Assembly: GCF_040546275.1 (NCBI RefSeq)
Contig: NZ_JBEPNO010000001.1
Location: 62,001-126,000, forward strand
Source: Nakamurella sp040546275
Lineage (GTDB): Bacteria > Actinomycetota > Actinomycetes > Mycobacteriales > Nakamurellaceae
Direction of reading: 5' to 3'
DNA length: 64,000 bases
Of the stretch, positions 24,135 through 33,369 are shown piece after piece. Made by a program: the position numbers and the translations under genes. Below the pieces are notes generated by a model, which was given only the letters and a program-made list of their open reading frames with translations, was not told the DNA's origin and ran no database searches. Position 1 is the first letter of the stretch, and each line of letters opens with the position of its first letter.

Positions 24135-25169
24135 ATGGAATATCGACTTCTTGGCACAAGCGGCTGCGCCGTCTCGAATCTCACCCTTGGCACCATGACC
24201 TTCGCCCGGGAAAGCTCGGAGGACGTGGCCCTCACCCAGCTCGATGCCTTCATGGCAGCAGGCGGAAATCTGATCGACACCGCGGACGTCTACAGCTCGG
24301 GGGCCTCGGAGGAGGTCATCGGGCGCTGGTTGGCGGACCGGCCCGCCGACATCACCGATCAGGTGGTGCTCGCGACGAAGGGCAGGTTCCCGATGGGGAC
24401 GGGACCCAACGACCTCGGGCTCACCCGTCGCCATCTGCAGCGCGCCCTGGACGACTCGTTGCGCCGGCTCGGCGTCGACTGCGTCGATCTCTACCAGGTG
24501 CACAGCTGGGATCCCCTCACCCCGATTGCCGAAACGCTGCGCACGCTCGACGGTTTCGTCCGACAGGGCAAGATCCGATACATCGGCTTGTCCAACTTCA
24601 CCGGCTGGCAGGTGCAGAAGGCGGTGGCCACGGCCGCGGTGCTCGGCCTGGAACCCCCGGTCACCCTGCAGCCGCAGTACAACCTGCTGGTCCGGGAGTT
24701 GGAATGGGAAATCGTGCCGTCCTGTCTGGACGCCGGGCTCGGCCTGCTGCCGTGGTCGCCGCTCGGCGGCGGCTGGTTGACCGGCAAATACACCCGTGAG
24801 GCCCGGCCGGCCGGTGCCACGCGGCTCGGCGAGAACCCCGACACGGGGGTGGAGGCCTACGACCGGCGGGCCGGCGCCGATCGGACCTGGTCCGTCGTCG
24901 AGGCGGTGCAGTCCATCGCCGACGCTCGTGGCGTCTCGATGGCACAGGTGGCTCTGTCCTGGTTGGCGGACCGGCCTGCCGTCACCTCCGTCATCCTCGG
25001 TGCCCGCACCCTCGAGCAATTGAACGACAATCTCGGCGCTGCTGATCTGCATCTCGAATCCTCGGAGACCGCGGCGCTGGACAAGGCCAGCGATCCGATC
25101 GCAGCGGACTACCCGTACGGCGTCCCGGGCAGCGATCAGCGGAGTCGGAAGCTCGCCGGCGGTCGCTGA
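24135..25169 (+). CDS. Aldo/keto reductase
   Basis: 344 aa from ATG 24135 (MEYRLLGTSGCAVSNLTLGTM is the standard AKR start; 62 extra upstream codons are rejected). The catalytic tetrad is visible as DTADVYSSG (Asp, Tyr), ATKGRF (Lys) and YQVHSWD (His). C-terminal SVILGARTLEQLNDNLGA forms the NADP-binding site. It reduces aldehydes or ketones with NADPH, and the AKR11/12 or YajO-like group is likely. It is divergent from the decayed catabolic fragments, and the substrate is unknown. Confidence 0.9.
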   Translation: MEYRLLGTSGCAVSNLTLGTMTFARESSEDVALTQLDAFMAAGGNLIDTADVYSSGASEEVIGRWLADRPADITDQVVLATKGRFPMGTGPNDLGLTRRHLQRALDDSLRRLGVDCVDLYQVHSWDPLTPIAETLRTLDGFVRQGKIRYIGLSNFTGWQVQKAVATAAVLGLEPPVTLQPQYNLLVRELEWEIVPSCLDAGLGLLPWSPLGGGWLTGKYTREARPAGATRLGENPDTGVEAYDRRAGADRTWSVVEAVQSIADARGVSMAQVALSWLADRPAVTSVILGARTLEQLNDNLGAADLHLESSETAALDKASDPIAADYPYGVPGSDQRSRKLAGGR

Positions 25170-25244
25170 TCCGGGGCGGCCTCGGCCGGCAGGCAATCAC
25201 GCGCCGTATACCAAGTGGTTGACGGACGCGGTAGCGTCTGGGAC

Positions 25245-25484
25245 GTGACTACGCAGATCGCCATCCGGCTGGAAGCCCACGAGCTGGCGGCGCTCGACAC
25301 CGAGGTCGCCGAAGGTCGGGCGGCCAATCGTTCCGAGGCTGTTCGGCTGGGTATCGCACGTATCCGACGAGATCAGCGATATCGCGGTGACGAAGCGATT
25401 CTGGTCGAACTTGCCCGCCGGGGGGAGCGGGTCTATCCGGATCTCGAGGGTCTGCTCGACCTCACGCATCCCGCGTTGGACTGA
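25245..25484 (+). CDS. Ribbon-helix-helix antitoxin
   Basis: 79 aa from GTG 25245 (VTTQIAIRLEAHELAALD); the in-frame ATG at 25215 would add ten residues. The N-terminal strand TQIAIRLE and ANRSEAVRLGIARI fit the CopG/Arc-type RHH DNA-binding fold, and the acidic C-terminal half is of the toxin-wrapping kind. The toxin gene begins within its stop codon (TGATG). Antitoxins of this layout repress their own promoter. Confidence 0.8.
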   Translation: MTTQIAIRLEAHELAALDTEVAEGRAANRSEAVRLGIARIRRDQRYRGDEAILVELARRGERVYPDLEGLLDLTHPALD

Positions 25485-25789
25485 TGCGAACCATCGCTGT
25501 GGTCCTGCTGGACAAGTGTCGTCCGGCGCTGATCCTGACAAGGCAATCCAAGCTGCACCTGTCGACCTGGTTGACCGTGGCGCCGATCACCATGACCACT
25601 CGCGGGCTGAGCAGCGAAGTTCCTGTGGGGCCACGAAACGGACTCGACCACGACAGCGTGGTGAGCTGCGACCACATCACCACGGTCCGGAAAGATGCGG
25701 TCGGGGAGACCCTGGGCTTGCTGTTCGACGACCAGGAGGCCGCCCTGGCGCGGGCGATCAGCGATGCGTTCGAACTCGATCTGCGCTAG
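25484..25789 (+). CDS. MazF/PemK-family endoribonuclease toxin
   Basis: 101 aa. The SH3-like MazF core is seen as RPALILTR, LTVAPITMTTRGLSSEVPVG and NGLDHDSVVSCDHITTV. MazF toxins cut single-stranded RNA at short sequence motifs. The N-terminus is short (MRTIAVVLLDK), without the usual GDVW opening, yet the catalytic Arg-containing strand and Thr/Ser loop are kept. It is coupled to the antitoxin by a 1-bp overlap, and its 3' end overlaps the predicted start of the giant permease gene by 26 bp. Confidence 0.85.
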   Translation: MRTIAVVLLDKCRPALILTRQSKLHLSTWLTVAPITMTTRGLSSEVPVGPRNGLDHDSVVSCDHITTVRKDAVGETLGLLFDDQEAALARAISDAFELDLR

Positions 25790-28700
25790 GCGGGCGGTCG
25801 CACACCGGTGGTTCCTCTTCGCGATCATCCTCGTCGTTTTCCTCGTCACCGCCGGCTTGACCACCATGACGATGTTCCTGGCCGATGCGGCGCAGGCGGG
25901 CGTGCGGGCCACCCTGGACCAGGCAACGATGAGCGCCCGTGCCGTCCAGTTGGCGACCGAACTCGCTCCGGACGAGGCAGCCCAGGGTGTTGCCGCCCAA
26001 CACCTTTTTGCGACCGCGTTCGCCGGACTACCGGTCCGCGTCGACCGGGCTGTGGCCGGTGGGCAGTTTCCGGTGATCCCGGGACGTCCCGATGGTCGGC
26101 CGACATCCGGGCCTGCTTTCGAGCCGCGGACATTTGCCGATCTTCCCGGCCATGCGCACATCCTCGCGGGCACCTGGCCGGCGGCGGCCGTCGCGGGCAG
26201 CATTGCGGTTGCGGTACCGGCCGATCCGGGATCGGCAGCCGGCCGGCGAGTCGGTGACACGTTCACCATTGCCGATGACAACAGCGGCACGGTGTTCCGG
26301 GTGGCGGCGCTGTACCGACCGGACGATCCGCTCGACCCGTACTTCCTCCCGCAGGTGGGCGGGGCGTCTGCCGCGCCGATCGTCGTGGCGGTGGGGGAAC
26401 AGGACCTCAAACTTCTGTCCAGCAGCCCTTCGGCGCTGTGGACCGTCTCACCGGACATCCCGAACTTCTCGGCCGCACCGGCGGAATCACTGAGTCGAGC
26501 GCTTGCCGGCCTGGAGCGGTTGGCCGGTAACTACCCGGGCGTCAACGTCCACGGAGTCCAGCTGTCCGGTGGGCTCCCCGACACCATGACGACCATCATC
26601 GCCAGCCTGGCCGCCGTACGCGGGGTGGCAGCCCTGCCCGTCCTGCTGACGGCTGGGTTCGGTGTCGTCCTCATCGGGTTCCTGGTCGCGATGCTGGCCA
26701 GGAACCGGCGTCAGGAGCTATCGGTGCTTCGGGCCCGTGGGCTGGGGATCGCTCGCCTCACATCCTGGGCCGCAACGGAAAGCGTCGCCGTCACCGTCCC
26801 GGCGGCCCTGGTCGGCCTGTGGGTGTCATGGTGGATCAGGCCCTGGGTCCAGAGCCCGGCGGGTCGGGCCATCGCAGGTCCGATTCCCTGGTGGCCGGCC
26901 GTTGTCGTGATCTGCGCGTCCGTCATCGCCGCGATCGTGTTGACCCTGCGGGAGTCTCGTCGCGGGTTCGTTCCCGGTCGGGCGTCGACGGTCGGCTCGA
27001 TCATCCCTGTGGTGCTGATGCTGGCCGCCGGCGTGGTCTCGTTGTGGCGGTTCCGGCATGCCGGCTCGGCCGTGCTGACCGAGTCCGGATCGATCCGCGT
27101 CGATCCGGTCGCGTTGCCGGCACCTGCGCTGAGCCTGCTCGCCATCGGCTTGGTGGGTACCCTGCTGGCCGCCCTCGCAGCCCGTGTCACCGCCGTCGCC
27201 GCCGGTCGGTTGCCGGGTCTCGGATCGGTCCTGCCGGCTCGGGAGTTATCCCGCCGATGGCCCACGTTCGGCGCTGCGGTCCTGTTGATCTGCCTCGCGG
27301 TCTCGGGCGCCACCCTGACGGCCGGCTACGACCGGACGCGGACATCGTTCGCGGACGCGTCCGCCAAGCTGGTCAACGCCTCCGATGTCGGGGTCCACCT
27401 GCCCGACTTCGTCGCCGAGACGGGAGCCGAAACCCCCAGCGGCCATCGCGGTCTGGCTGCGGTTGGCAGCGTCCGGCAGGTGACTGATGCGTATCTCACC
27501 CCTATCACGATCGGGAACACGGCCGGGCAACTGGTCGCGGCGCCGGCGGCGGACCTGCCCGGATTGTTGCCCGCCATGCCGGGTGGCTACGACCCGGCGG
27601 CCGTCGCCCGCAGCATCTTGTCACCGGTGGTCGGCATTGCCCTGCCGTCACGCGTCCGGCAGATCACCGTCGACATCTCCCTGAAAGCGGCTGCTGCGCC
27701 CGCCGCCCTCGCAGATCCGGGCGCGGTGCCCCCATCGACCAGCGCCTTCCTCGGAGTACATCTGGTGCTATGGATCGCGGTTCCGCGTGGTGGCGTGACA
27801 CCGTTCGGAAGCAGTGGCCTCCGTGTACCGCTGGGCGCGGGCGACCCTCGGCCGCCGGTGACGCAGCAGGTCTCGATCCCCGTGACGACAGTCGAGACGT
27901 TGGGCGGCACGCCGGTGATCGTGGCCATCGACACCGTCCTGGACACCCAGGGCACCGACACGGTCGACAGCGTGCACATCAACCGGATCCGAACCGACGG
28001 CAGGGACACCGGTTCGGCGCAGTCGTGGACGCAGGCAAGAATCCAGGCTGCCGATGACCCGGCGACGCTCACGACGGGCCGGCCGGGTTCGATCAGCTGG
28101 GCCGGATCGATCCCGGCGGCCGCCACACCGCGGACCGTCCGACTGATGCCCCAGGAGATCGCATCGGCCGGCGGCGCGGTGAGGGCGCCGGTCCGGGTGG
28201 TCGTCAACCAGTTGATGGCGGAGCAGCTGGGGGTGGGAGTCGGCGGTTCCCTGGACTTCCGGCTGGATGCCACCGGCGGGCACGCACTTGCCACGGTGGC
28301 GGCGATCTCGCCGGTGCTGCCCGGAGATGCCGCCGTGCCGAGGGCAATGGCGGATCTGACGGCCATCACCGTGCAGCTGTTGTCGACCACCACTGTCATA
28401 CCAAGGGCGAACGAGATCTGGATCAGGACGACCTCACCGGGTGCGACAGCCGGCAAGGTGCGCGAGGCAGGCGGCCCTGGATGGGTGGTGACGATCGCCG
28501 GCGACCGGACGGCGGCCGCCCTGATCGATCCGGCGCAGACCGCGTTGTGGATGGGCGTCGGTGTTTTCATGCTGCTGGTCGTCCTCGCCGTTGCCCTGAT
28601 GGCCGGGAACCTCGGCCGGGATCGACGTGGAGAGATCCGCCCACTGGTCGCAGCCGGTCTCACCCGCCGCCAGTTGGTTGCCCTCCGCCGACGAGAATTG

Positions 28701-28940
28701 TTGTGGTGCCTGATCATTGGTACGGTTCTGGGGCTCGCGGTCGGGCTGATCGCATCGATCCTGACGGTGAGCGGGCTGGCCCGGTCAGCGGTCGTCGGTG
28801 CCCCTGCCCAGCTGGCCCCTGTACTGGGGTTCTCCGCCGGGTTGTGGCCGGCGATGGCGGCGGGCGGGATCGGTGTCGCTGCGGTGCTGGTCTGGTACGG
28901 CCGGTTGAATTCCCATCACTGGGGCAAGGCCGTGCGATGA
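25764..28940 (+). CDS. Giant FtsX-family ABC permease (first)
   Basis: About 1058 aa from ATG 25764. No good ribosome site is seen, so the start is uncertain; 25695 is the limit of the frame. A first membrane helix (WFLFAIILVVFLVTAGLTTMTMFL) is followed by an extracytoplasmic domain. Then come helices around VAALPVLLTAGFGVVLIGFLVAML with the FtsX-type cytoplasmic turn NRRQELSVLRARGLG, more helices, a second large outer domain, and a terminal helix set (LWMGVGVFMLLVVLAVALMAG, RRGEIRPLVAAGLTRRQL). This is the two-times-(1+3)-helix plan of large exporters or mechanotransmission permeases. Translationally coupled to a second permease. Confidence 0.85.
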   Translation: MRSNSICARRAVAHRWFLFAIILVVFLVTAGLTTMTMFLADAAQAGVRATLDQATMSARAVQLATELAPDEAAQGVAAQHLFATAFAGLPVRVDRAVAGGQFPVIPGRPDGRPTSGPAFEPRTFADLPGHAHILAGTWPAAAVAGSIAVAVPADPGSAAGRRVGDTFTIADDNSGTVFRVAALYRPDDPLDPYFLPQVGGASAAPIVVAVGEQDLKLLSSSPSALWTVSPDIPNFSAAPAESLSRALAGLERLAGNYPGVNVHGVQLSGGLPDTMTTIIASLAAVRGVAALPVLLTAGFGVVLIGFLVAMLARNRRQELSVLRARGLGIARLTSWAATESVAVTVPAALVGLWVSWWIRPWVQSPAGRAIAGPIPWWPAVVVICASVIAAIVLTLRESRRGFVPGRASTVGSIIPVVLMLAAGVVSLWRFRHAGSAVLTESGSIRVDPVALPAPALSLLAIGLVGTLLAALAARVTAVAAGRLPGLGSVLPARELSRRWPTFGAAVLLICLAVSGATLTAGYDRTRTSFADASAKLVNASDVGVHLPDFVAETGAETPSGHRGLAAVGSVRQVTDAYLTPITIGNTAGQLVAAPAADLPGLLPAMPGGYDPAAVARSILSPVVGIALPSRVRQITVDISLKAAAAPAALADPGAVPPSTSAFLGVHLVLWIAVPRGGVTPFGSSGLRVPLGAGDPRPPVTQQVSIPVTTVETLGGTPVIVAIDTVLDTQGTDTVDSVHINRIRTDGRDTGSAQSWTQARIQAADDPATLTTGRPGSISWAGSIPAAATPRTVRLMPQEIASAGGAVRAPVRVVVNQLMAEQLGVGVGGSLDFRLDATGGHALATVAAISPVLPGDAAVPRAMADLTAITVQLLSTTTVIPRANEIWIRTTSPGATAGKVREAGGPGWVVTIAGDRTAAALIDPAQTALWMGVGVFMLLVVLAVALMAGNLGRDRRGEIRPLVAAGLTRRQLVALRRRELLWCLIIGTVLGLAVGLIASILTVSGLARSAVVGAPAQLAPVLGFSAGLWPAMAAGGIGVAAVLVWYGRLNSHHWGKAVR

Positions 28941-31654
28941 CGGAGAACCATTCGGTGGCAGTGGGTCTCGTCGGGATCCTGCGGCGGCATCTGCGCGCCG
29001 CGCGCGGCCCGGGCGTCCTGCTGGCGCTGTTGGTCTTCGTCTGCACCACGCTGGTCGCCGCTCTACCCGGCGCGATCGAGTCCCGTGGCGCTGCCGAACT
29101 GCGTTACCAGGTAAGTGATCTCGGTCCGACCCAACGCTTTCTGACCACCCGGGTCTTCGCCCCGCTGCCGAGGGTCTCCGTGTCGGTCCCCGGGTTCTCT
29201 CCGGATGTCGCGGCCGTCTGGGGCGGCTGGGACGCGGCTCTGGAGAACGTGCGTGACCAGGCGCCCGAACCGCTCCGACAGACCCTCGGGCGCCCCGTCT
29301 ACACAGCGGTGACCACTGCGTTCCCGCTTCCCCGGGATGCCGCCGTCAGCGCCAACCTGCAGTTGAGCTTCGCGGCCGACCCCCGCCTGACTGATTTCGC
29401 CCGACTCGTGGCGGGGGTGTGGCCGGCGGCCGATCACCAGGCGCCCGCTTCGCTCTCGCCGGTGGACGTGGCATTGTCGACCGAGACCGCCAAGGCCCTC
29501 GGCTGGAAGATCGGAACGGTGCGGCGCACCGTCATGCGGGACGGCCGTGTCCATCCGATGATCCTGACAGGCCTGTTCGAGGCCGCCGCCGGCAGTACCG
29601 ATCACTGGTTGCTCAACGGCAACATCGTCCACCCCAGCATCGTCGAAACCCCGAATACGCAGATCCGGACGGGGGTCGCCTACGTGCACCCGGCGAGTTG
29701 GCCACTCGCCGAGGCGTTCACCTCGAAAGAGCAGACGCAGATCTACCTCCGGTTCGACGTGAGCCGGATCCGGTCCTCGGACGTGCCGGCCCTGCGTGCC
29801 CAGATCGATACCTTCACCGCCGCAGCCCATCCGTTGACAGGGCTGCCCGGAGCGGATCCGTTGCGGCTGAGTACCCGGTCGGGGCAGACCCTTCGGGCCG
29901 TCGAGGCGTCTACGGCGGTGGCGCGCGCGCTCCTCCTGGTGATCGCCGTCGGGCCGTGCGGCGCCGCGGTGGCAGTACTGCTGCTGGCCAGTCGTCTGCT
30001 GGTCGACCGGAGACGTCGGGCACTGGGTCTGCTGTCGACCCGCGGCTGGTCGACGCTGCGGTCGCGGGTGGCGCTCGCCGCCGAAGGTCTTCTGCTGTCG
30101 GTGCCCGCGACCCTTCTTGCCGTGGCAACGGTCCTGCTGATCGCGCCGCCGGATCACCGGGTGGATCTGGTGCTCCCGGTTGCGGCCGGGTTGCTGCTGG
30201 TGCCATCGCTGCTGGCTGCCGCGGCTACTCCGTCCAACTCCCCGGGGGCGCGCGCCGACTACGCGCCCCGGCGTAGTCGCCGGCGGAGATGGGTCGCGGA
30301 GGTCGTGTTGCTCGGCGCTGCGGTGGCGTCGGTGGCGCTGCTGTTCGCCGCGGGGGCGAGCCCTGCGGCCGGTGGTGTCGACCCGTTGATCGTGGGCGCG
30401 CCGTTGCTGCTGTGTCTCGCGTCGGCAGTGGCCGTGACCCGTGTGTATCCGTGGCCACTGAGGGGACTGCTGCGCAGTTTTCGGCGCCGCCGCGGTGTGG
30501 TGAACTTCCTGGGCTCGGCGCGGGCGGTGCGCGAACCGGCCAGCGGAGTGGCGCCGGTGTTCGCGCTGGTGGTGGGGGTCGGCACGGCGGTGCTGTCCTC
30601 GATCCTGCTGTCCACCCTGAGCCAGGGGGTGAACTCGGCGGCCCGCTCCGACGTCGGGGCAGATCTGCGCGTGGCTGCGGCGCGACTCTCGCCCGCCGCC
30701 CTGGCCAGGGTCCGAGCGCTGCCCGTCGTCGTCGCCGCGGCCACCTCGATGACGGTCGATCCGGTCCAGATCGCGGTCTCCGGTACGGAACAGGCCATGT
30801 CGGTGTATTTGGTGGATGCCGGCGAACTGCGGTCGGTCCAGGCGGGTGTCACCGGCGCGGCGTCGATACCGGATTCGGTGGTCACTCCCGGACCGGCCAA
30901 CCAGGTGGTGATCTCCGCCGATCTGGCGGCGCAGCTGGCCCAGCTACCGGCAAGAGCGTTGGCCGTCGGTGACCACGCCCTGACCGTCGCCGATGTCTCC
31001 GCGTCGGCCGCCGGTCTTGGACGGAGTTCGACCTGGATTCTCGCCGATCGGTCGATGCTGTCGGACTTCACCGACAGTGCGTATGAGCCCGACACGCTGC
31101 TGCTCGAACTCACTCCCGACGCGGACCCCGCCTCTGCGGCAACGGCTGTCGACGGCGCGATCCAGGGTGAGGGCGCGGTCATCGCTCCGCAGCAGGTGTC
31201 GGCCACGTTGCTGGCCGCCCCGGCGATCGGTGGGGTCCAGGCCATGGTGCTGATCACCCTGATCAGCGTGGCGGCGCTCGGTGCTCTGGCGGTGACGCTG
31301 TTGTCGGTGGGGAGTGCGCCGGCGCGCCGGCGGCTGCTGGGGGTGCTCGGCATTCTCGGTCTACCCCCGGGTGCGGGGCGCCGTCTCGTCGGATGGGAGT
31401 TGATCCCGATGGCCCTGGCGGCGTTGCTCGGCGGTGGCGCGGTGGGGGTCGGGCTGAGCAGGATGGTGCTGTCGGCGATCGATCTCCGTCCCTTCACCGG
31501 CGGACCGGCAGGCCCCTCTCTCGCAGTGGACCCAGTGGTGATGATCATGCTGGTCGGTGGATATGTGGTGGTCGTCGCGCTGGCCACGGTGCTCGGTGCT
31601 GCGATCGCCGAGAAGGCTGCTGCGGCCGTGGTCGTCAGGTTCGGCGAGACATGA
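28937..31654 (+). CDS. Giant FtsX-family ABC permease (second)
   Basis: 905 aa from ATG 28937, overlapping the previous stop as ATGA. The N-terminal helix is VLLALLVFVCTTLVAALPGAI; the outer domain, then helices with DRRRRALGLLSTRGWSTLRSR, a Gly/Ala-rich helical block, and at the end GALAVTLLSVGSAPARRRLLGVLGILGLPPGAG with the FtsX turn and two more helices (PVVMIMLVGGYVVVVALATVLG). It probably forms a heterodimer with the previous gene product. Substrate unknown; lipids, lipoproteins or antimicrobial peptides are typical for the family. Confidence 0.85.
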   Translation: MTENHSVAVGLVGILRRHLRAARGPGVLLALLVFVCTTLVAALPGAIESRGAAELRYQVSDLGPTQRFLTTRVFAPLPRVSVSVPGFSPDVAAVWGGWDAALENVRDQAPEPLRQTLGRPVYTAVTTAFPLPRDAAVSANLQLSFAADPRLTDFARLVAGVWPAADHQAPASLSPVDVALSTETAKALGWKIGTVRRTVMRDGRVHPMILTGLFEAAAGSTDHWLLNGNIVHPSIVETPNTQIRTGVAYVHPASWPLAEAFTSKEQTQIYLRFDVSRIRSSDVPALRAQIDTFTAAAHPLTGLPGADPLRLSTRSGQTLRAVEASTAVARALLLVIAVGPCGAAVAVLLLASRLLVDRRRRALGLLSTRGWSTLRSRVALAAEGLLLSVPATLLAVATVLLIAPPDHRVDLVLPVAAGLLLVPSLLAAAATPSNSPGARADYAPRRSRRRRWVAEVVLLGAAVASVALLFAAGASPAAGGVDPLIVGAPLLLCLASAVAVTRVYPWPLRGLLRSFRRRRGVVNFLGSARAVREPASGVAPVFALVVGVGTAVLSSILLSTLSQGVNSAARSDVGADLRVAAARLSPAALARVRALPVVVAAATSMTVDPVQIAVSGTEQAMSVYLVDAGELRSVQAGVTGAASIPDSVVTPGPANQVVISADLAAQLAQLPARALAVGDHALTVADVSASAAGLGRSSTWILADRSMLSDFTDSAYEPDTLLLELTPDADPASAATAVDGAIQGEGAVIAPQQVSATLLAAPAIGGVQAMVLITLISVAALGALAVTLLSVGSAPARRRLLGVLGILGLPPGAGRRLVGWELIPMALAALLGGGAVGVGLSRMVLSAIDLRPFTGGPAGPSLAVDPVVMIMLVGGYVVVVALATVLGAAIAEKAAAAVVVRFGET

Positions 31655-31674
31655 GCGAAGAGGAAGGGAACGCG

Positions 31675-32586
31675 ATGACGCAGACCGTGACAGCCGAACC
31701 GGCGATCCTGTGCCAGGACCTGATCAGGATCTTCCGGGAGCAGGGTGTCGAGGTGCAGGCGCTGCAGGGGCTCAACCTGCGGATCGGCGTAGGGGAGCTG
31801 GTCGGCATCGTCGGCGAATCCGGATCGGGCAAGTCGACCCTGATGTCGATCCTGTCCGGATTGGACGCACCGTCCGCGGGTTCCGCTGTGGTTTCCGGTC
31901 ACGATCTCGTCGGGTTGAAACGCGCGCAGCGCACCCGCTACCAGCGTGAGGTGGTCGGATTCGTGTGGCAGCAGACGGCTCGAAACCTGTTGCCCTACCT
32001 GACGTCTGCGCAGAATGTCGCTGTGGTGCTCACGGGGATCGACCGCGTCCGACGACGGGCGCGCGTCGCCGAGCTGCTGGACCTGCTGACCGTGTCCGAC
32101 TGCGCGAACCGCCGCCCGACGGAGATGTCCGGTGGTCAGCAGCAACGGGTGGCCATCGCGGTGGCTCTGGCCAACGGCCCGCGGGTCCTGCTGGCCGACG
32201 AACCGACCGGTGAGCTCGACGAGGAAACCGCGGCGGTCGTGCTGGAGGCGATCCGCACCGTGAACTCGCAGCTGGGCGTCACCACCGTCATCGTCACCCA
32301 CGATCCGGCCGTCTCCGAGCACGTCCGGCGGACCGTGCAGATCCGTGACGGACGCACTTCGACAGAGGTGTTGCGCCGGACCACCTCCGATCGCTTCGGC
32401 GTCCAGATCACCACTGCGCAGGAGTATGCGGTGCTGGACAGGGTCGGCCGGCTGCAGCTGCCGTCCAACTTCATGAGCAGACTCGACCTCGCGGACCGCG
32501 TCCGCCTCGCACTGGAACCGGACCACATCGGCGTCTGGCACGCCGACTCGACGCCGGCCCCCGATCCGGGAGAAGGCCAGCGGTGA
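31675..32586 (+). CDS. ABC exporter ATP-binding protein with C-terminal extension
   Basis: 303 aa from ATG 31675, which follows GAGGAAGGGA; an ATG at 31651 overlapping the permease stop is the alternative. Walker A GESGSGKST, Q-loop in FVWQQTARNLLPYL, signature MSGGQQQRVAIAVAL, Walker B VLLADEPTGELDEE, His in VTHDPAV: MacB/LolD-type. About 70 residues after the ABC core (STEVLRRTTSDRFGVQITTAQ, LPSNFMSRLDLADRVRL) are extra compared with LolD and have no recognised fold. Fourth-gene stop/start overlap GTGA follows. Confidence 0.9.
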   Translation: MTQTVTAEPAILCQDLIRIFREQGVEVQALQGLNLRIGVGELVGIVGESGSGKSTLMSILSGLDAPSAGSAVVSGHDLVGLKRAQRTRYQREVVGFVWQQTARNLLPYLTSAQNVAVVLTGIDRVRRRARVAELLDLLTVSDCANRRPTEMSGGQQQRVAIAVALANGPRVLLADEPTGELDEETAAVVLEAIRTVNSQLGVTTVIVTHDPAVSEHVRRTVQIRDGRTSTEVLRRTTSDRFGVQITTAQEYAVLDRVGRLQLPSNFMSRLDLADRVRLALEPDHIGVWHADSTPAPDPGEGQR

Positions 32587-33305
32587 CAAACGTTCCGGTC
32601 CTGAGTGCACGCGAACTGACCCGGATCTACTCCGGCGCGGCAGGGGACGTCATCGGCTGCCAGGCAGTGACCGTCGATGTGCTGGCCGGGGAGTTGGTGG
32701 TGCTCCGCGGACGTTCGGGCGCAGGCAAGACCACCCTGCTGAACCTGTTGGGTGGTCTGGATCGGCCCACGTCCGGATCAATGCAGATCGGCGGTCTCGA
32801 CATCGCGTCGATGCCCGAGACGGAGCTGGCCGCACTGCGCCGCGACCGGCTCGGGTTCGTATTCCAGTCGTTTGCGCTGCTGCCCATGCTCTCTGCGGCC
32901 GAGAACATCGAGGTCCCCCTGCGGATCCAGCGTGTCGCACCGGCCGAGAGGGATGCAAGGGTGGCCGAGGCGCTGGATGCGGTGGGCCTGAGCAGGCATG
33001 GCCGGCAACGGCCTGGCGAACTGTCGGGAGGGCAGCAGCAGCGTGTCGGGCTGGCCCGCGCCCTGGTCGGCCGGCCGGACATCCTGATCGCGGACGAACC
33101 AACGGCCCAGCTCGACAGCGTCACGGCCGCAACGATCATGGATCTGATCTCCGAGATGGTGCATGCCGGTGGCATTGCCGCCGTCGTCGCCACTCATCAC
33201 GCAGCCATGGCCGCGAGGGCCACCCGGGTCTGGGAGATCAGAAGTGGCCGGGTCACCGAGCAGTCTGCGGCGGCCGGCAGCCACGGCCGTCGCGCCGCGC
33301 CGTGA
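32583..33305 (+). CDS. ABC exporter ATP-binding protein (MacB/LolD type)
   Basis: 240 aa from GTG 32583. Walker A GRSGAGKTT, Q-loop FVFQSFALLPML, signature LSGGQQQRVGLARAL, Walker B ILIADEPTAQLDS, switch His in ATHHAAMA. Two different ATPases with two permeases suggest a fully heteromeric ABC complex. The operon ends here, 64 bp before the convergent LAL regulator gene; no clear terminator is seen in the gap. Confidence 0.9.
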   Translation: MTNVPVLSARELTRIYSGAAGDVIGCQAVTVDVLAGELVVLRGRSGAGKTTLLNLLGGLDRPTSGSMQIGGLDIASMPETELAALRRDRLGFVFQSFALLPMLSAAENIEVPLRIQRVAPAERDARVAEALDAVGLSRHGRQRPGELSGGQQQRVGLARALVGRPDILIADEPTAQLDSVTAATIMDLISEMVHAGGIAAVVATHHAAMAARATRVWEIRSGRVTEQSAAAGSHGRRAAP

Positions 33306-33369
33306 GGCTGCCGTCGGGCAGAGTCCCTGAACGGGAGGGCCGGTGATGCCGGCGGAGCGATTGCCGACG

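Noticed and set aside
23421..25196. 591-codon minus frame
   Set aside because: Most of it is the complement of the aldo/keto reductase gene; only its last part, in the fragment region, carries real SDR similarity.
30259..32610. 783-codon minus frame
   Set aside because: Ser/Thr/Arg-rich complement of a permease and an ATPase gene with strong motifs on the plus strand.
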